Below, in pieces: positions 1 to 7,190 of a DNA stretch of 64,000 nucleotides. The notes beneath the pieces are model-generated. The model did no database searches and had not been told where the DNA came from. It worked only from the letters and a program-made list of their open reading frames with translations. A program made the position numbers and the translations under genes. Within the stretch, counting starts at the first letter, position 1; every line of letters begins with the position of its first letter. Origin of the DNA: Penaeicola halotolerans (GTDB lineage: Bacteria; Bacteroidota; Bacteroidia; Cytophagales; Cyclobacteriaceae); NCBI RefSeq assembly GCF_016464625.1, contig NZ_JAEAGO010000001.1, positions 62,001 to 126,000 on the forward strand, written 5' to 3'.

Positions 1-555
1 TTTTATTGCTTTTTATTGATCATCCTGATTAGCATTGCTTGTAGTAAGGATGATGATGTAGTGCCAAGAAATACGGCTAATACATATGAAATCAACTTTA
101 ATAGTGGAGAATATGCAGGAGTATCCTTTAAGGGTGAAGCGATTGAGGTGTTTACTTATTTTTCCAAAACCCCAGAAGGAGATAGGATAATCTCAAATAT
201 CGGATCCAATGATAACCTTGATCGCATTTACTTTGGCTTAAATATACTGGCAGAATCTATAAGTAGCGAGGGTGACTTCAACGGGGTATTTTCTTATCAG
301 AATCTCTCCAATACAGATTACCCTAAAATTTTGGTAATCTATATAAGTGGCGCTCCAAAGGATACCTTCATTAGTCGAAATGTATCCTTTACCATAAGGG
401 GCTTGGAAACCACGGATGATGGTTTGACTAGGAACAATGCTGCATACGAAATAGAGTTTGCAGGTACCTTTATGAATGATTTAGATCAAATCGTTCAGGT
501 GGATGGAATTGTTAACTTCTATCCTTTTGATGAAGTATCAACCTCTTCAAACTAA
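1..555 (+). CDS. Putative lipoprotein, 5' end cut by the window edge
   Basis: The frame is open from base 1, so the true start lies outside the window; the TTG at 16 falls inside the signal peptide. A hydrophobic stretch ends in SIAC followed by SKDDD, which reads as a lipobox Cys and an acidic tether. The mature part (about 170 residues) is rich in beta-type sequence and has no family I recognise. Its opening (YEINFNSGEYAGVSF) and its end (EIEFAGTF, then VDGIVNFYP) match the layout of the lipoprotein at 2128-2697, so the two are probably diverged paralogues on either side of the OmpA-like gene. Probably envelope-located. A terminator follows at about 637. Confidence 0.75.
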   Translation, partial: FYCFLLIILISIACSKDDDVVPRNTANTYEINFNSGEYAGVSFKGEAIEVFTYFSKTPEGDRIISNIGSNDNLDRIYFGLNILAESISSEGDFNGVFSYQNLSNTDYPKILVIYISGAPKDTFISRNVSFTIRGLETTDDGLTRNNAAYEIEFAGTFMNDLDQIVQVDGIVNFYPFDEVSTSSN

Positions 556-636
556 GTAATTCAAATATATTTTCTCATAATTTGGTTTTGTTTGAGGGTA
601 AGTTAAATGATTTAATTATCCATTTACTTTACTCAG

Positions 637-672
637 AAACTCTATTGGCTTTGCTGATAGAGTTTTTTATTT
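637..672 (+). terminator. Rho-independent terminator
   Basis: Inverted repeat AAACTCTAT (637-645) and ATAGAGTTT (657-665) with an 11-base loop, followed by a T-rich run. It ends transcription of the upstream lipoprotein gene. Confidence 0.8.
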
Positions 673-756
673 TTTTGTTGATGATGTTTACTTTTTGCGT
701 GATCTCAAATACTAAGAGGTGTATCAAATACTTACATCAACTAAATACACCTTAAT

Positions 757-2109
757 ATGAAGAAGTGGATCATTTTGGGACTTATCATTGGCCTCTTTTC
801 GGTTGTCAATTCAGAGGCTCAAATGAAAAAAAGAGTAAAATCTACTGCTAAAGAAAGCACGACTCGAAAAGCAGAAAAAACAGTAGATCAATCAATCAAT
901 GCCGCAGCAGACGGCTTGATCAATGGGGTAAAAGGAGCTTTCAAAAAGAAAGATAAAAAAGTAGCCAAAAAAGGCAGTAAAGTAGAGCAGCCATCTTCAC
1001 CTACTCAATCCGAAGAGTCGCCTAGTCAAAAAAATAGTCTTGATCGGTATGCGAAGTTCTCATTTATTCAAGGTGAGGAAATCATTGTTTATGATGATTT
1101 TTCACAAGACCAGCTTGGGGATTTGCCAGCAGCATGGATTTCTACTGGCTCGGCTGAGATTGTCAGCTTTGAAGGCTTAGAGGGGAATTGGGTTTGGTTT
1201 AATAAGACGAGTGGAAATTTTGTCCCTACCTATTTAGATAACTTCCCGGAAAATTTCACGCTGGAATTTGACTTGATGTATGAGTTTGAATTTGATCAGT
1301 ATAGTTTCAGTAGATCACTCATGCTTGTCTTTACGGATATAGCCAATCCAGAGTCTAAGTTGGATTGGAATGGTGGAGGAGATTATTTCAATCTTCAGAA
1401 ATTATCTGCTAACTATTTTGGTCTTTTATTTAATGCAGCTAGCGCGAATGGTGGCCCATATATTACTGGTAGAAAAGCTGTCTCTGCCAATAGGTCTCTC
1501 AATTTTAGTACTGATTTTAAGGCGAATAAATACATCAACAAAGACTTAGTTACTGAGCCATTGCACATATCGATAGCTCGAATGGGTCGCAGAGTGCAAG
1601 TATTTGTCAATGAAGAGAAAGTCCTTGATTTGACAAATGCTTTCGAGAAAGAGGTGAAACTAACTTCTGCTAGATTTTTTGTCAATAATTATACTGAGCA
1701 GGATAACTACTACCTATCAAATATCCGCTTGGCGGTAGGTAAGCCAGATCCAAGAAGTAAGCTCTTAGATGCCGGCACTTTTACTACTAGTGCCATCACC
1801 TTTAGATCAGGGTCTGCTGAAATCCAACCAGAATCCTATGGTATCCTCAAAGAAATCGCTGCGGCACTTGCGCAAGAACCAACTAGAAAAGTACAAATCA
1901 TAGGACATACTGATAGTGATGGCTCTGATCAACTAAATATGAAGCTATCTAAAGAAAGAGCTTTAGCGGTAATGGCGGCACTTAAAGAAACTTTCAATAC
2001 TCAAAATCCCATGGAGGTGGATGGGAAAGGAGAGGCTGAACCGCTAGCAGACAATAATTCTGCAGCAGGAAAGGCTAATAACAGAAGAGTCGAATTCATT
2101 TTAAAATAA
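757..2109 (+). CDS. OmpA-family outer membrane protein with a lectin-like central region
   Basis: 450 residues. Residues 1-22 form a signal peptide ending SEAQ. Residues 23-85 are a Lys/Ser/Ala-rich low-complexity linker. Residues about 100-330 look like a concanavalin/LamG-type beta-sandwich (VYDDFSQDQLGDLPAAW near its start, alternating aromatic strands after it). Residues about 345-450 are an OmpA C-terminal domain: GHTDSDGSDQLN, then LSKERALAVM, and a closing NNRRVEFIL that carries the Asp and Arg used to bind diaminopimelate in peptidoglycan. Known for the family: such domains anchor the outer membrane to the cell wall. What the sandwich domain binds is unknown. A lipoprotein gene starts 18 bases downstream, probably in the same operon. 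Confidence 0.85.
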   Translation: MKKWIILGLIIGLFSVVNSEAQMKKRVKSTAKESTTRKAEKTVDQSINAAADGLINGVKGAFKKKDKKVAKKGSKVEQPSSPTQSEESPSQKNSLDRYAKFSFIQGEEIIVYDDFSQDQLGDLPAAWISTGSAEIVSFEGLEGNWVWFNKTSGNFVPTYLDNFPENFTLEFDLMYEFEFDQYSFSRSLMLVFTDIANPESKLDWNGGGDYFNLQKLSANYFGLLFNAASANGGPYITGRKAVSANRSLNFSTDFKANKYINKDLVTEPLHISIARMGRRVQVFVNEEKVLDLTNAFEKEVKLTSARFFVNNYTEQDNYYLSNIRLAVGKPDPRSKLLDAGTFTTSAITFRSGSAEIQPESYGILKEIAAALAQEPTRKVQIIGHTDSDGSDQLNMKLSKERALAVMAALKETFNTQNPMEVDGKGEAEPLADNNSAAGKANNRRVEFILK

Positions 2110-2127
2110 ACCAATAATCAATCAAAC

Positions 2128-2697
2128 ATGAAAAAGTCAATGATTTATGCTATGCTCTTATTATTTGCAATAGGAGCTGTGTCATGCAAAGAAGATGAAG
2201 CTAGTCAACCCGATGATGAACTATCTTTTTATGAGTTTACTGTTCAAGGAGGGGCGCTTTCAGGGAAAACCTTCAGAGTGATAGAGGTAGCAAGAGAGAC
2301 GAACTCTACTGGATCTATAACAGATGAAAATCAGCAGGTTACCCAGTCAAACATCACTTTCTTTGAAGCGCGCAATGCTGCTACTTATTTTAGAATAGAA
2401 TGGGATGGAGCAAGTGCTCGTCCTTTGAATGTAGAGTTTCCAAATGATGATGATAAGTTTAGTTTCATCAGATTGACCTGCGAGGATACAGATGGGCAAG
2501 TTTATGTGTTTGAGTCACAATCAGGCAGTTTTACAGTGGCAGAGAGAGAAACCATTATGCTCACTGATCAAATAACGAATAAGAGCTATCCTACCTATCA
2601 ATTTTCAGGCACTTTCCAAGGGATGTTTAGATCCGTTTCAGGAAATGAAACAGTCTCCATTAGTGGCAGGCTAATCTTAGTACCTGGTAGAAATTGA
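2128..2697 (+). CDS. Putative lipoprotein, relative of the protein at 1-555
   Basis: 189 residues. The N-terminus MKKSMIYAMLLLFAIGAVSC is a lipoprotein signal peptide with the lipid-carrying Cys at 20, followed by KEDE. The mature protein begins FYEFTVQGGALSGKTFRV and ends YQFSGTF..VSISGRLILVP, the same pattern of blocks as the partial lipoprotein at the window start, which suggests a shared fold and a past duplication. No named family recognised and no function assigned. It lies 18 bases after the OmpA-like gene and just before a strong terminator, so it is the last gene of that unit. Confidence 0.8.
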   Translation: MKKSMIYAMLLLFAIGAVSCKEDEASQPDDELSFYEFTVQGGALSGKTFRVIEVARETNSTGSITDENQQVTQSNITFFEARNAATYFRIEWDGASARPLNVEFPNDDDKFSFIRLTCEDTDGQVYVFESQSGSFTVAERETIMLTDQITNKSYPTYQFSGTFQGMFRSVSGNETVSISGRLILVPGRN

Positions 2698-2722
2698 CTT
2701 TAAGCTTAGTGATTTTACCTAA

Positions 2723-2760
2723 CCCCTTGAGGTATGATACCTTGAGGGGGTTTTGTTTTT
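2723..2760 (+). terminator. Strong Rho-independent terminator
   Basis: CCCCTTGAGGTAT pairs along its whole length (two G-U pairs) with ATACCTTGAGGGG across a single-base centre, a hairpin of about 13 pairs at 2723-2749, followed by GTTTTGTTTTT. It closes the OmpA/lipoprotein unit. Confidence 0.85.
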
Positions 2761-2794
2761 AAATTAAGATTAAGAATTTAAGTTTTCTCATACA

Positions 2795-3100
2795 TTAACT
2801 TTCTCTAAACCTCTCAGGAATGCAGGATTCTGTACAAGATGTGCAGTCTAGGTACATGTGTCTAGCGAGGTTTTCTTTTCTTTCTGTTTTCATGTGGGTG
2901 GCGTAGTAGAGGCACCTATTGGCATAGCAGTCTTTGGTGTCGAACTCCTGTGCGATTGTCGCGATGATCTCATTTCCGCTGATGTCTTCACAGTAGAGTT
3001 CGAATATGCGCTCGTCTATTTCTTTGGGCGGGCTGAATTTTTCCCACTCTTTTCTAAACTGTAGGATGGCTTGGTCTTTTTCTCTGTTGGTGAATTTCAT
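2795..3100 (-). CDS. Small hypothetical protein with a C-terminal cysteine cluster
   Basis: 101 residues, strongly charged, no signal peptide or membrane segment, so probably cytoplasmic. Cysteines sit at 37, 58, 63, 86, 89 and 93; the last three form C-x2-C-x3-C near the C-terminus, which could bind a metal, though this is inference. The middle (residues about 30-60) resembles an all-helical segment. I do not recognise the family. The minus-strand reading is preferred over the overlapping plus-strand frame because its composition is protein-like and it starts with ATG. It is a single gene, transcribed towards the terminator of the unit on its left. Confidence 0.6.
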   Translation of the reverse strand: MKFTNREKDQAILQFRKEWEKFSPPKEIDERIFELYCEDISGNEIIATIAQEFDTKDCYANRCLYYATHMKTERKENLARHMYLDCTSCTESCIPERFRES

Positions 3101-3220
3101 CTTCCTTCTGGTCGGTATTTGTCTATTTAAGTATAATATGGCGGATTATAAATTTTAATCCAAGTCCTGTGGGTAGGGTGGAATGGTTTAGTTTTTCACT
3201 ATCTTCACGCAGGGAACTCG

Positions 3221-3251
3221 TTTGATGATGGTATTCCATCATGTATTTATA
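3221..3251 (+). promoter_or_regulatory. Candidate promoter with an inverted repeat filling its spacer
   Basis: TTTG at 3221-3224, a 19-base spacer, then TATTTATA at 3244-3251, a partial match to the Bacteroidota -33/-7 pattern. The spacer holds ATGATGG (3225-3231), TATT, CCATCAT (3236-3242), a perfect inverted repeat extending one base from the -33 element. It could be an operator for the beta-barrel gene starting at 3298. The -7 match is imperfect. Confidence 0.35.
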
Positions 3252-3268
3252 AATCAATTTTTAAACAA

Positions 3269-3280
3269 GCTCCATGGAGC
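3269..3280. promoter_or_regulatory. 12-base perfect palindrome in the leader of the barrel gene
   Basis: GCTCCATGGAGC is perfectly self-complementary and lies 17 bases before the chosen start codon at 3298. It may be a protein-binding site or fold in the mRNA leader. It contains an in-frame ATG at 3274 that is less likely to be the real start, because the signal peptide begins at 3298. Confidence 0.35.
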
Positions 3281-3297
3281 ACAAACAAATTATCTTT

Positions 3298-3789
3298 ATG
3301 AAAAAATTCTTACTTATTCTATGTATTGCCTTTTTAGGCACCTTTGCTGCGCAAGCGCAAGTTAGGCTTGGTGGTACTATTGGTTACGGAACGCAGATTG
3401 AAGCGCTTGGTATTGGTGTGATTGGTGATTATAAAATCACTGAAAATATCGGTGTAGCTGCAAACTTTGCTTATTACTTTGCTGAAGACACGGAGTTTTC
3501 CACTACGGACTTTTGGGAGCTGAATGGTAATATCAATTATTATTTCGTGACTAATGAAAGCATTGAGTTTTATGGTTTAGGAGGTTTAAATTACTCTAGA
3601 ATTTCTACTTCGTTTGATGGGTTTGGGTTTTCTGGATCTGCTGCTGAGGGTGAGCTAGGCCTCAACTTGGGTGTAGGCTCTAATTTCAATATTGGTAAAA
3701 ACTTCTTGCCTTTTGGAGAGATTAAATACATCATTGGAGACTTTGATCAGTTGGTCATCCAAGCTGGAGTGAAGTTTAATCTGAATTAA
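3298..3789 (+). CDS. Small outer-membrane beta-barrel protein
   Basis: 163 residues from the ATG at 3298, which opens a textbook signal peptide (MKKFLLILCIAFLGTFAAQA, cleavage before QVRLGG). The mature chain alternates short hydrophobic strands with Gly/Asn turns (LGGTIGYG, IGVAANFAYYF, LNGNINYYF, FYGLGGLNY, LGVGSNFNIG, LPFGEIKYIIG) and ends VKFNLN, as expected of an eight-stranded OmpX/OmpW-like barrel (outer-membrane beta-barrel domain family). Located in the outer membrane; role unknown. An in-frame ATG at 3274 would place eight hydrophilic residues before the signal peptide and is not preferred. The gene stands alone, with its own terminator. Confidence 0.8.
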   Translation: MKKFLLILCIAFLGTFAAQAQVRLGGTIGYGTQIEALGIGVIGDYKITENIGVAANFAYYFAEDTEFSTTDFWELNGNINYYFVTNESIEFYGLGGLNYSRISTSFDGFGFSGSAAEGELGLNLGVGSNFNIGKNFLPFGEIKYIIGDFDQLVIQAGVKFNLN

Positions 3790-3835
3790 TCCCATTTGCA
3801 TTAAGGCAAACAAGTCAATAAACGAGTTTCAATGA

Positions 3836-3870
3836 GGTCAGTACTTAGCGGTGCTGACCTTTTGTTTTTT
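3836..3870 (+). terminator. Rho-independent terminator
   Basis: GGTCAGTAC (3836-3844) pairs with GTGCTGACC (3851-3859), one G-U pair, followed by TTTTGTTTTTT. It ends the beta-barrel gene. Confidence 0.85.
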
Positions 3871-3992
3871 CCTCAAGTTATTTTTACGATCGAGTTAGTG
3901 GTTGCTAAACTATTTTGTCATACAGGGGGTTAGCGAAATATCTCTATCTTAGAGAGGGTTTCTGCTGAATGGAGCTTCGAAAAAACACACTC

Positions 3993-5543
3993 ATGACAAA
4001 ACAAAAAGTAATTCTCGAAAAGGCGAAATGGGAAAATCTCTACGCGCAAATGGTCAGCCTCATACCAGAGGCATTTGATTCGGAAGGTCATCCACTTAAT
4101 CTGATCCAAGGTCAATGGCAGGAGTCGGGCAATCACAAACCTTTTAGCTCTAGTATCGATGGGACGCTACTGGGTGTTTACCCTAATATCAATCTGGATA
4201 CGTGTAAGCTGGCGGTGAAGTATAGCCATGAGGAATCTATTGCATGGTCTCAAGTGGATCTACCTACAAGGAAGGCCAAAGTGGCTCAAACGCTGCAAGA
4301 TATCAAAGCACAAAAGGAGCTCATCGCGTATCTACTGGTCTGGGAGATCGGTAAGCCGTATGATCAGTGTCTGGACAGTGTGGATCGCTGTGTAGATGGT
4401 GTGCAGTGGTATATCGATCATATTGAGGAGATGCTCGGAGATAGGAAGCCGATAGGGGTGGTATCCAATATCGCTTCGTGGAATTATCCGCTTTCTGTCT
4501 TGGTACATGCTTGTCTCATTCAAGTGCTCTGTGGCAATGCTGCAGTAGCTAAGACGCCCTCAGATGGGGGACTTTTTTCTTTGACGGTGAGTTTTGCTTT
4601 GGCCAAGAGAAATGGGCTGCCGCTCACGCTTGTCAGTGGATCAGGTGGTGCGCTCAGTGAGGCTTTGGTCAAAAATGATCACATAGACTGTCTGGCTTAT
4701 GTGGGTGGCAAGAGTAATGGACGTAATATCGTGGCGAGTCTGTATGACAAGAACAAGCGTTATATGCTAGAGATGGAAGGGGTCAATGCGTATGGCATCT
4801 GGAACTATTCGGATTGGGACGTACTGATGAAGCAGCTTAAGTCAGGGTTCAAATATGGCAAGCAGCGTTGTACAGCTTATGTACGGTTGGTGATTCAGCG
4901 ATCTCTCTTCCCTGATTTCTTAGAGGCTTATTTGTCCATGCTCAAGTCACTCACTTATGGTCACCCACTTCTAGTCAACGAAGGGGATACGGAACCACCT
5001 CAGGTAGATTTTGGTCCGTTGATCAATAGCAAAAAAGCAGAGGAAGTAGATGAGATGTACCATGATGCTATCGGCAAAGGGGCAGTCTCTCTGTATAGGG
5101 GTAAAATCAATCCGGAAAATTTTTTAGCGCATCAGGATATCTCGGCTTACTATCCTCCAAGTGCCTTACTCAATGTGCCAACCAATGCTAAATTGTATCA
5201 TAATGAACCATTTGGGCCACTGGATAGCATCGTCTTGGTAGATTCTGTAGAGGAATTGATCGCTGAGATGAATATCTCCAATGGATGCTTGGTGTCTAGC
5301 ATCGCCTGTGATGACCTGCATGAGGCTAAAGTAATCGCGGGACAGTTGAGAGGCTATAAGGTGGGGATCAATAAGGTTCGCTCTAGAGGAGACAAGGAAG
5401 AGTCTTTTGGTGGAATCGGAGAGTCTTGGAAGGGTTGCTTCGTGGGAGGGAAGTACCTCGTACAGGCAGTGACCGTAGGAGAACCTGGGGAACAGCTTTA
5501 TGGTAATTTTCCTGAATATACCTTGTTGCCTAAGAGAGATTAG
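3993..5543 (+). CDS. Aldehyde dehydrogenase family protein, atypical
   Basis: 516 residues from ATG 3993; an in-frame ATG at 3969 would add eight residues and cannot be excluded. It follows the ALDH fold: an N-terminal helical region, a cofactor-binding part with GVVSNIASWNYPL and NAAVAKTPSD, and a catalytic part. The nucleophile is in KQRCTAYVRL (Cys293 from this start), and a Glu sits in LEMEGVNAYG at the place of the usual ELGGK, where Gly-Gly-Lys is replaced. C-terminal NEPFGPLDSIV matches the family's E-x-FGP motif. NAD(P)-dependent oxidation of an aldehyde is likely; the substrate is not evident. No signal peptide. Single gene, with a terminator shared with the convergent DUF2911 gene. 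Confidence 0.8.
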   Translation: MTKQKVILEKAKWENLYAQMVSLIPEAFDSEGHPLNLIQGQWQESGNHKPFSSSIDGTLLGVYPNINLDTCKLAVKYSHEESIAWSQVDLPTRKAKVAQTLQDIKAQKELIAYLLVWEIGKPYDQCLDSVDRCVDGVQWYIDHIEEMLGDRKPIGVVSNIASWNYPLSVLVHACLIQVLCGNAAVAKTPSDGGLFSLTVSFALAKRNGLPLTLVSGSGGALSEALVKNDHIDCLAYVGGKSNGRNIVASLYDKNKRYMLEMEGVNAYGIWNYSDWDVLMKQLKSGFKYGKQRCTAYVRLVIQRSLFPDFLEAYLSMLKSLTYGHPLLVNEGDTEPPQVDFGPLINSKKAEEVDEMYHDAIGKGAVSLYRGKINPENFLAHQDISAYYPPSALLNVPTNAKLYHNEPFGPLDSIVLVDSVEELIAEMNISNGCLVSSIACDDLHEAKVIAGQLRGYKVGINKVRSRGDKEESFGGIGESWKGCFVGGKYLVQAVTVGEPGEQLYGNFPEYTLLPKRD

Positions 5544-5554
5544 GTAAAGTAAAG

Positions 5555-5581
5555 AAAAAGGACTCGTGAGAGTCCTTTTTT
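5555..5581. terminator. Bidirectional terminator between convergent genes
   Basis: AAAAAGGACTC (5555-5565), loop GTGA, GAGTCCTTTTT: a symmetrical hairpin with A and T tracts on both sides. It serves the aldehyde dehydrogenase gene on the plus strand and the DUF2911 gene on the minus strand. Confidence 0.85.
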
Positions 5582-5593
5582 ATGTCTTGTGTT

Positions 5594-6133
5594 TTATTTG
5601 AAAGTGATAGGAACGGTTACTTGTGTATTGTCCCACATCATTGTCAAATTGGCTTTCTTGTCGCCATCAGCTGCTAGTGTAATGGTAAAAGCTTCGATTT
5701 CTTTTTCGGTCTTCATAGGCGTAGCCGTCACTCGGAGGGCATCTTTTTTCTCATCATAGCTAAATGCGCCCCAGACACCTAGGTCATTATTGAGGATGAT
5801 CGTCCAAGAATCAGCGTTTGGAATGGTAAAAAGTGTATAAGTACCTGCCTTCAAGTCCTTACCACCAAAGTTTACATCTTTCGTGAGCGTGATCTCAGTA
5901 GCATCGTTAGCGCCTGTTCTCCATACCTTGCCATAGGGTGCAAGGGCACCACCGAAGACCTCACGGCCTTTTTTCTGTGGACGGCTATAGACCACTTTGA
6001 TGTAAGTATCGCCACTTTTGATCTTGGCAAGATCGAGTGGACTTGGCTTTGGCTTCAACTCTTGCGCTTGGCTCATGCTGGCCGCGAAGACCATTAGGCA
6101 GATTGAAAATAAAAGTGTCAATGTCTTTTTCAT
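5594..6133 (-). CDS. Secreted DUF2911 family protein
   Basis: 179 residues with a signal peptide ending SQAQ at residue 23. The body carries the DUF2911 pattern: PSPLDLAKIKSGDTYIKVVY, SRPQKKGREVFGGALAPYG, VWRTGANDATEITLTKDV, GTYTLFTIP and WTIILNND. The family is common in Bacteroidota and consists of periplasmic or exported proteins without a known biochemical role. Full length for the family. It is convergent with the aldehyde dehydrogenase gene and divergent from the deaminase gene that starts about 90 bases away. Confidence 0.9.
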   Translation of the reverse strand: MKKTLTLLFSICLMVFAASMSQAQELKPKPSPLDLAKIKSGDTYIKVVYSRPQKKGREVFGGALAPYGKVWRTGANDATEITLTKDVNFGGKDLKAGTYTLFTIPNADSWTIILNNDLGVWGAFSYDEKKDALRVTATPMKTEKEIEAFTITLAADGDKKANLTMMWDNTQVTVPITFK

Positions 6134-6221
6134 GTCTTAAGGTTTTATTGTTTCACATTATTACTCAAATTGCAAGAAAATGTTTCAGTGTACTAAATGG
6201 ACACTACGTAGCTGATTGATT

Positions 6222-6704
6222 ATGAACAGACCTGCATTTGACGATATCTTCATGGAACTGGCCGCTAGCCTAGCTAAGCGCTCTCACTGCATCAAAAAAC
6301 ATGTAGGTGCCGTGCTCACCAAAGAGACAAGAATTATCTCTATTGGCTACAATGGTCCTCCAGCTGGCACGCACAACTGTGACGAGGAGTTTCCTCATGA
6401 GGGCTGCGCCAAAGACAGCAAAGGAAGTTGTTCGCTGGCTATCCATGCTGAGCAAAATGCGATCCTCTATGCTGTGAAAAACAACACTTCCGTGGAGGGT
6501 TCTACACTCTATGTTACGCTTGCTCCTTGTCTCTCTTGTGCTCGTATCATTTTTAGCATGGGAATCAAAAAGGTCGTGTACCTCAAATCATACGCAGCCT
6601 ACAAAGGTTTACCTTCTGACGAGGGCGTAGATTTTCTCCAAAAGTTTGGGGTGGAGGTAGAGCAGTACCGCAAGGAGCTTGCTATAGACGATGCCTTGAT
6701 CTAA
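6222..6704 (+). CDS. dCMP deaminase family (ComEB-like) zinc enzyme
   Basis: 160 residues from the ATG at 6222; a TTG two codons earlier is less likely. Cytidine/deoxycytidylate deaminase zinc site: His75-Ala-Glu77 (IHAEQNA) and PCLSC with Cys103 and Cys106. Extra Cys/His residues at 52-70 (HNCDEE, HEGCAKD) match the second zinc site of deoxycytidylate deaminases. The reaction is dCMP to dUMP, feeding dTMP synthesis in the cytoplasm. Full length. Its stop overlaps by four bases the stop of the GNAT gene on the other strand. Confidence 0.9.
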   Translation: MNRPAFDDIFMELAASLAKRSHCIKKHVGAVLTKETRIISIGYNGPPAGTHNCDEEFPHEGCAKDSKGSCSLAIHAEQNAILYAVKNNTSVEGSTLYVTLAPCLSCARIIFSMGIKKVVYLKSYAAYKGLPSDEGVDFLQKFGVEVEQYRKELAIDDALI

Positions 6705-6982
6705 GCTAAAACATCTTGTAAACTTGCATCCTTCTGTATGGTGGCTTTCGCAAAAGGGCATAGTGGGAGAATTTTAAAACCTTCTTTACGCGCCTTTTCT
6801 ACCGCTGCTACCACTAGTTTTTTACCAGCTCCTTGTCCTTTTAGTTCTTCGGAGACTTCTGTATGATCTATGATGATTTTGTCAGCTCCTGCTTTGCTGT
6901 AAGTCATTTCCGCGAGTCTTTTGCCTGACTTTTCGATGTAAAAAGTGCCTTTGCTATCGGTAGATTCATGTAGTATTTCCAT
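6701..6982 (-). CDS. Small GNAT N-acetyltransferase-like protein (GNAT_CG type)
   Basis: 93 residues from the ATG at 6982 (MEILHES); an in-frame ATG eight codons earlier (7006) is possible. Conserved features are ERSGKRLAEMTY-like opening strands, IIIDHTEVSEELKGQGAGKKLV (acetyl-CoA pyrophosphate loop G-Q-G-A-G-K) and LPLCPFAKATI near the end, typical of the short COG2388 group of GNAT proteins. Known for the group: minimal acetyl-CoA-binding folds, substrates mostly unknown. Convergent with the deaminase, overlapping by four bases, with no separate terminator visible. Confidence 0.8.
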   Translation of the reverse strand: MEILHESTDSKGTFYIEKSGKRLAEMTYSKAGADKIIIDHTEVSEELKGQGAGKKLVVAAVEKARKEGFKILPLCPFAKATIQKDASLQDVLA

Positions 6983-7190
6983 GGTTTTGCTTTTGTTGCA
7001 CTTCAATTTAACAAGCCTATCTCACATTTGCACCATCATTCCATAAATATCGCCTCTAAGAGGTATTTCAATCGATTTCCATAAAATAATCTCTTTTTTA
7101 TCCCTTCTAAAGCTGTGAAAAGCCGCTTGGATTAGCTTTTTTTGAGTAAATAACAAAGGGTGACTAGCGCACCTTTAATCCAAAATACCT

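Noticed and set aside
2858-3064. Plus-strand open frame opposite the small cysteine protein
   Set aside because: It is the complement of a better minus-strand gene and shows no start context or family signature.
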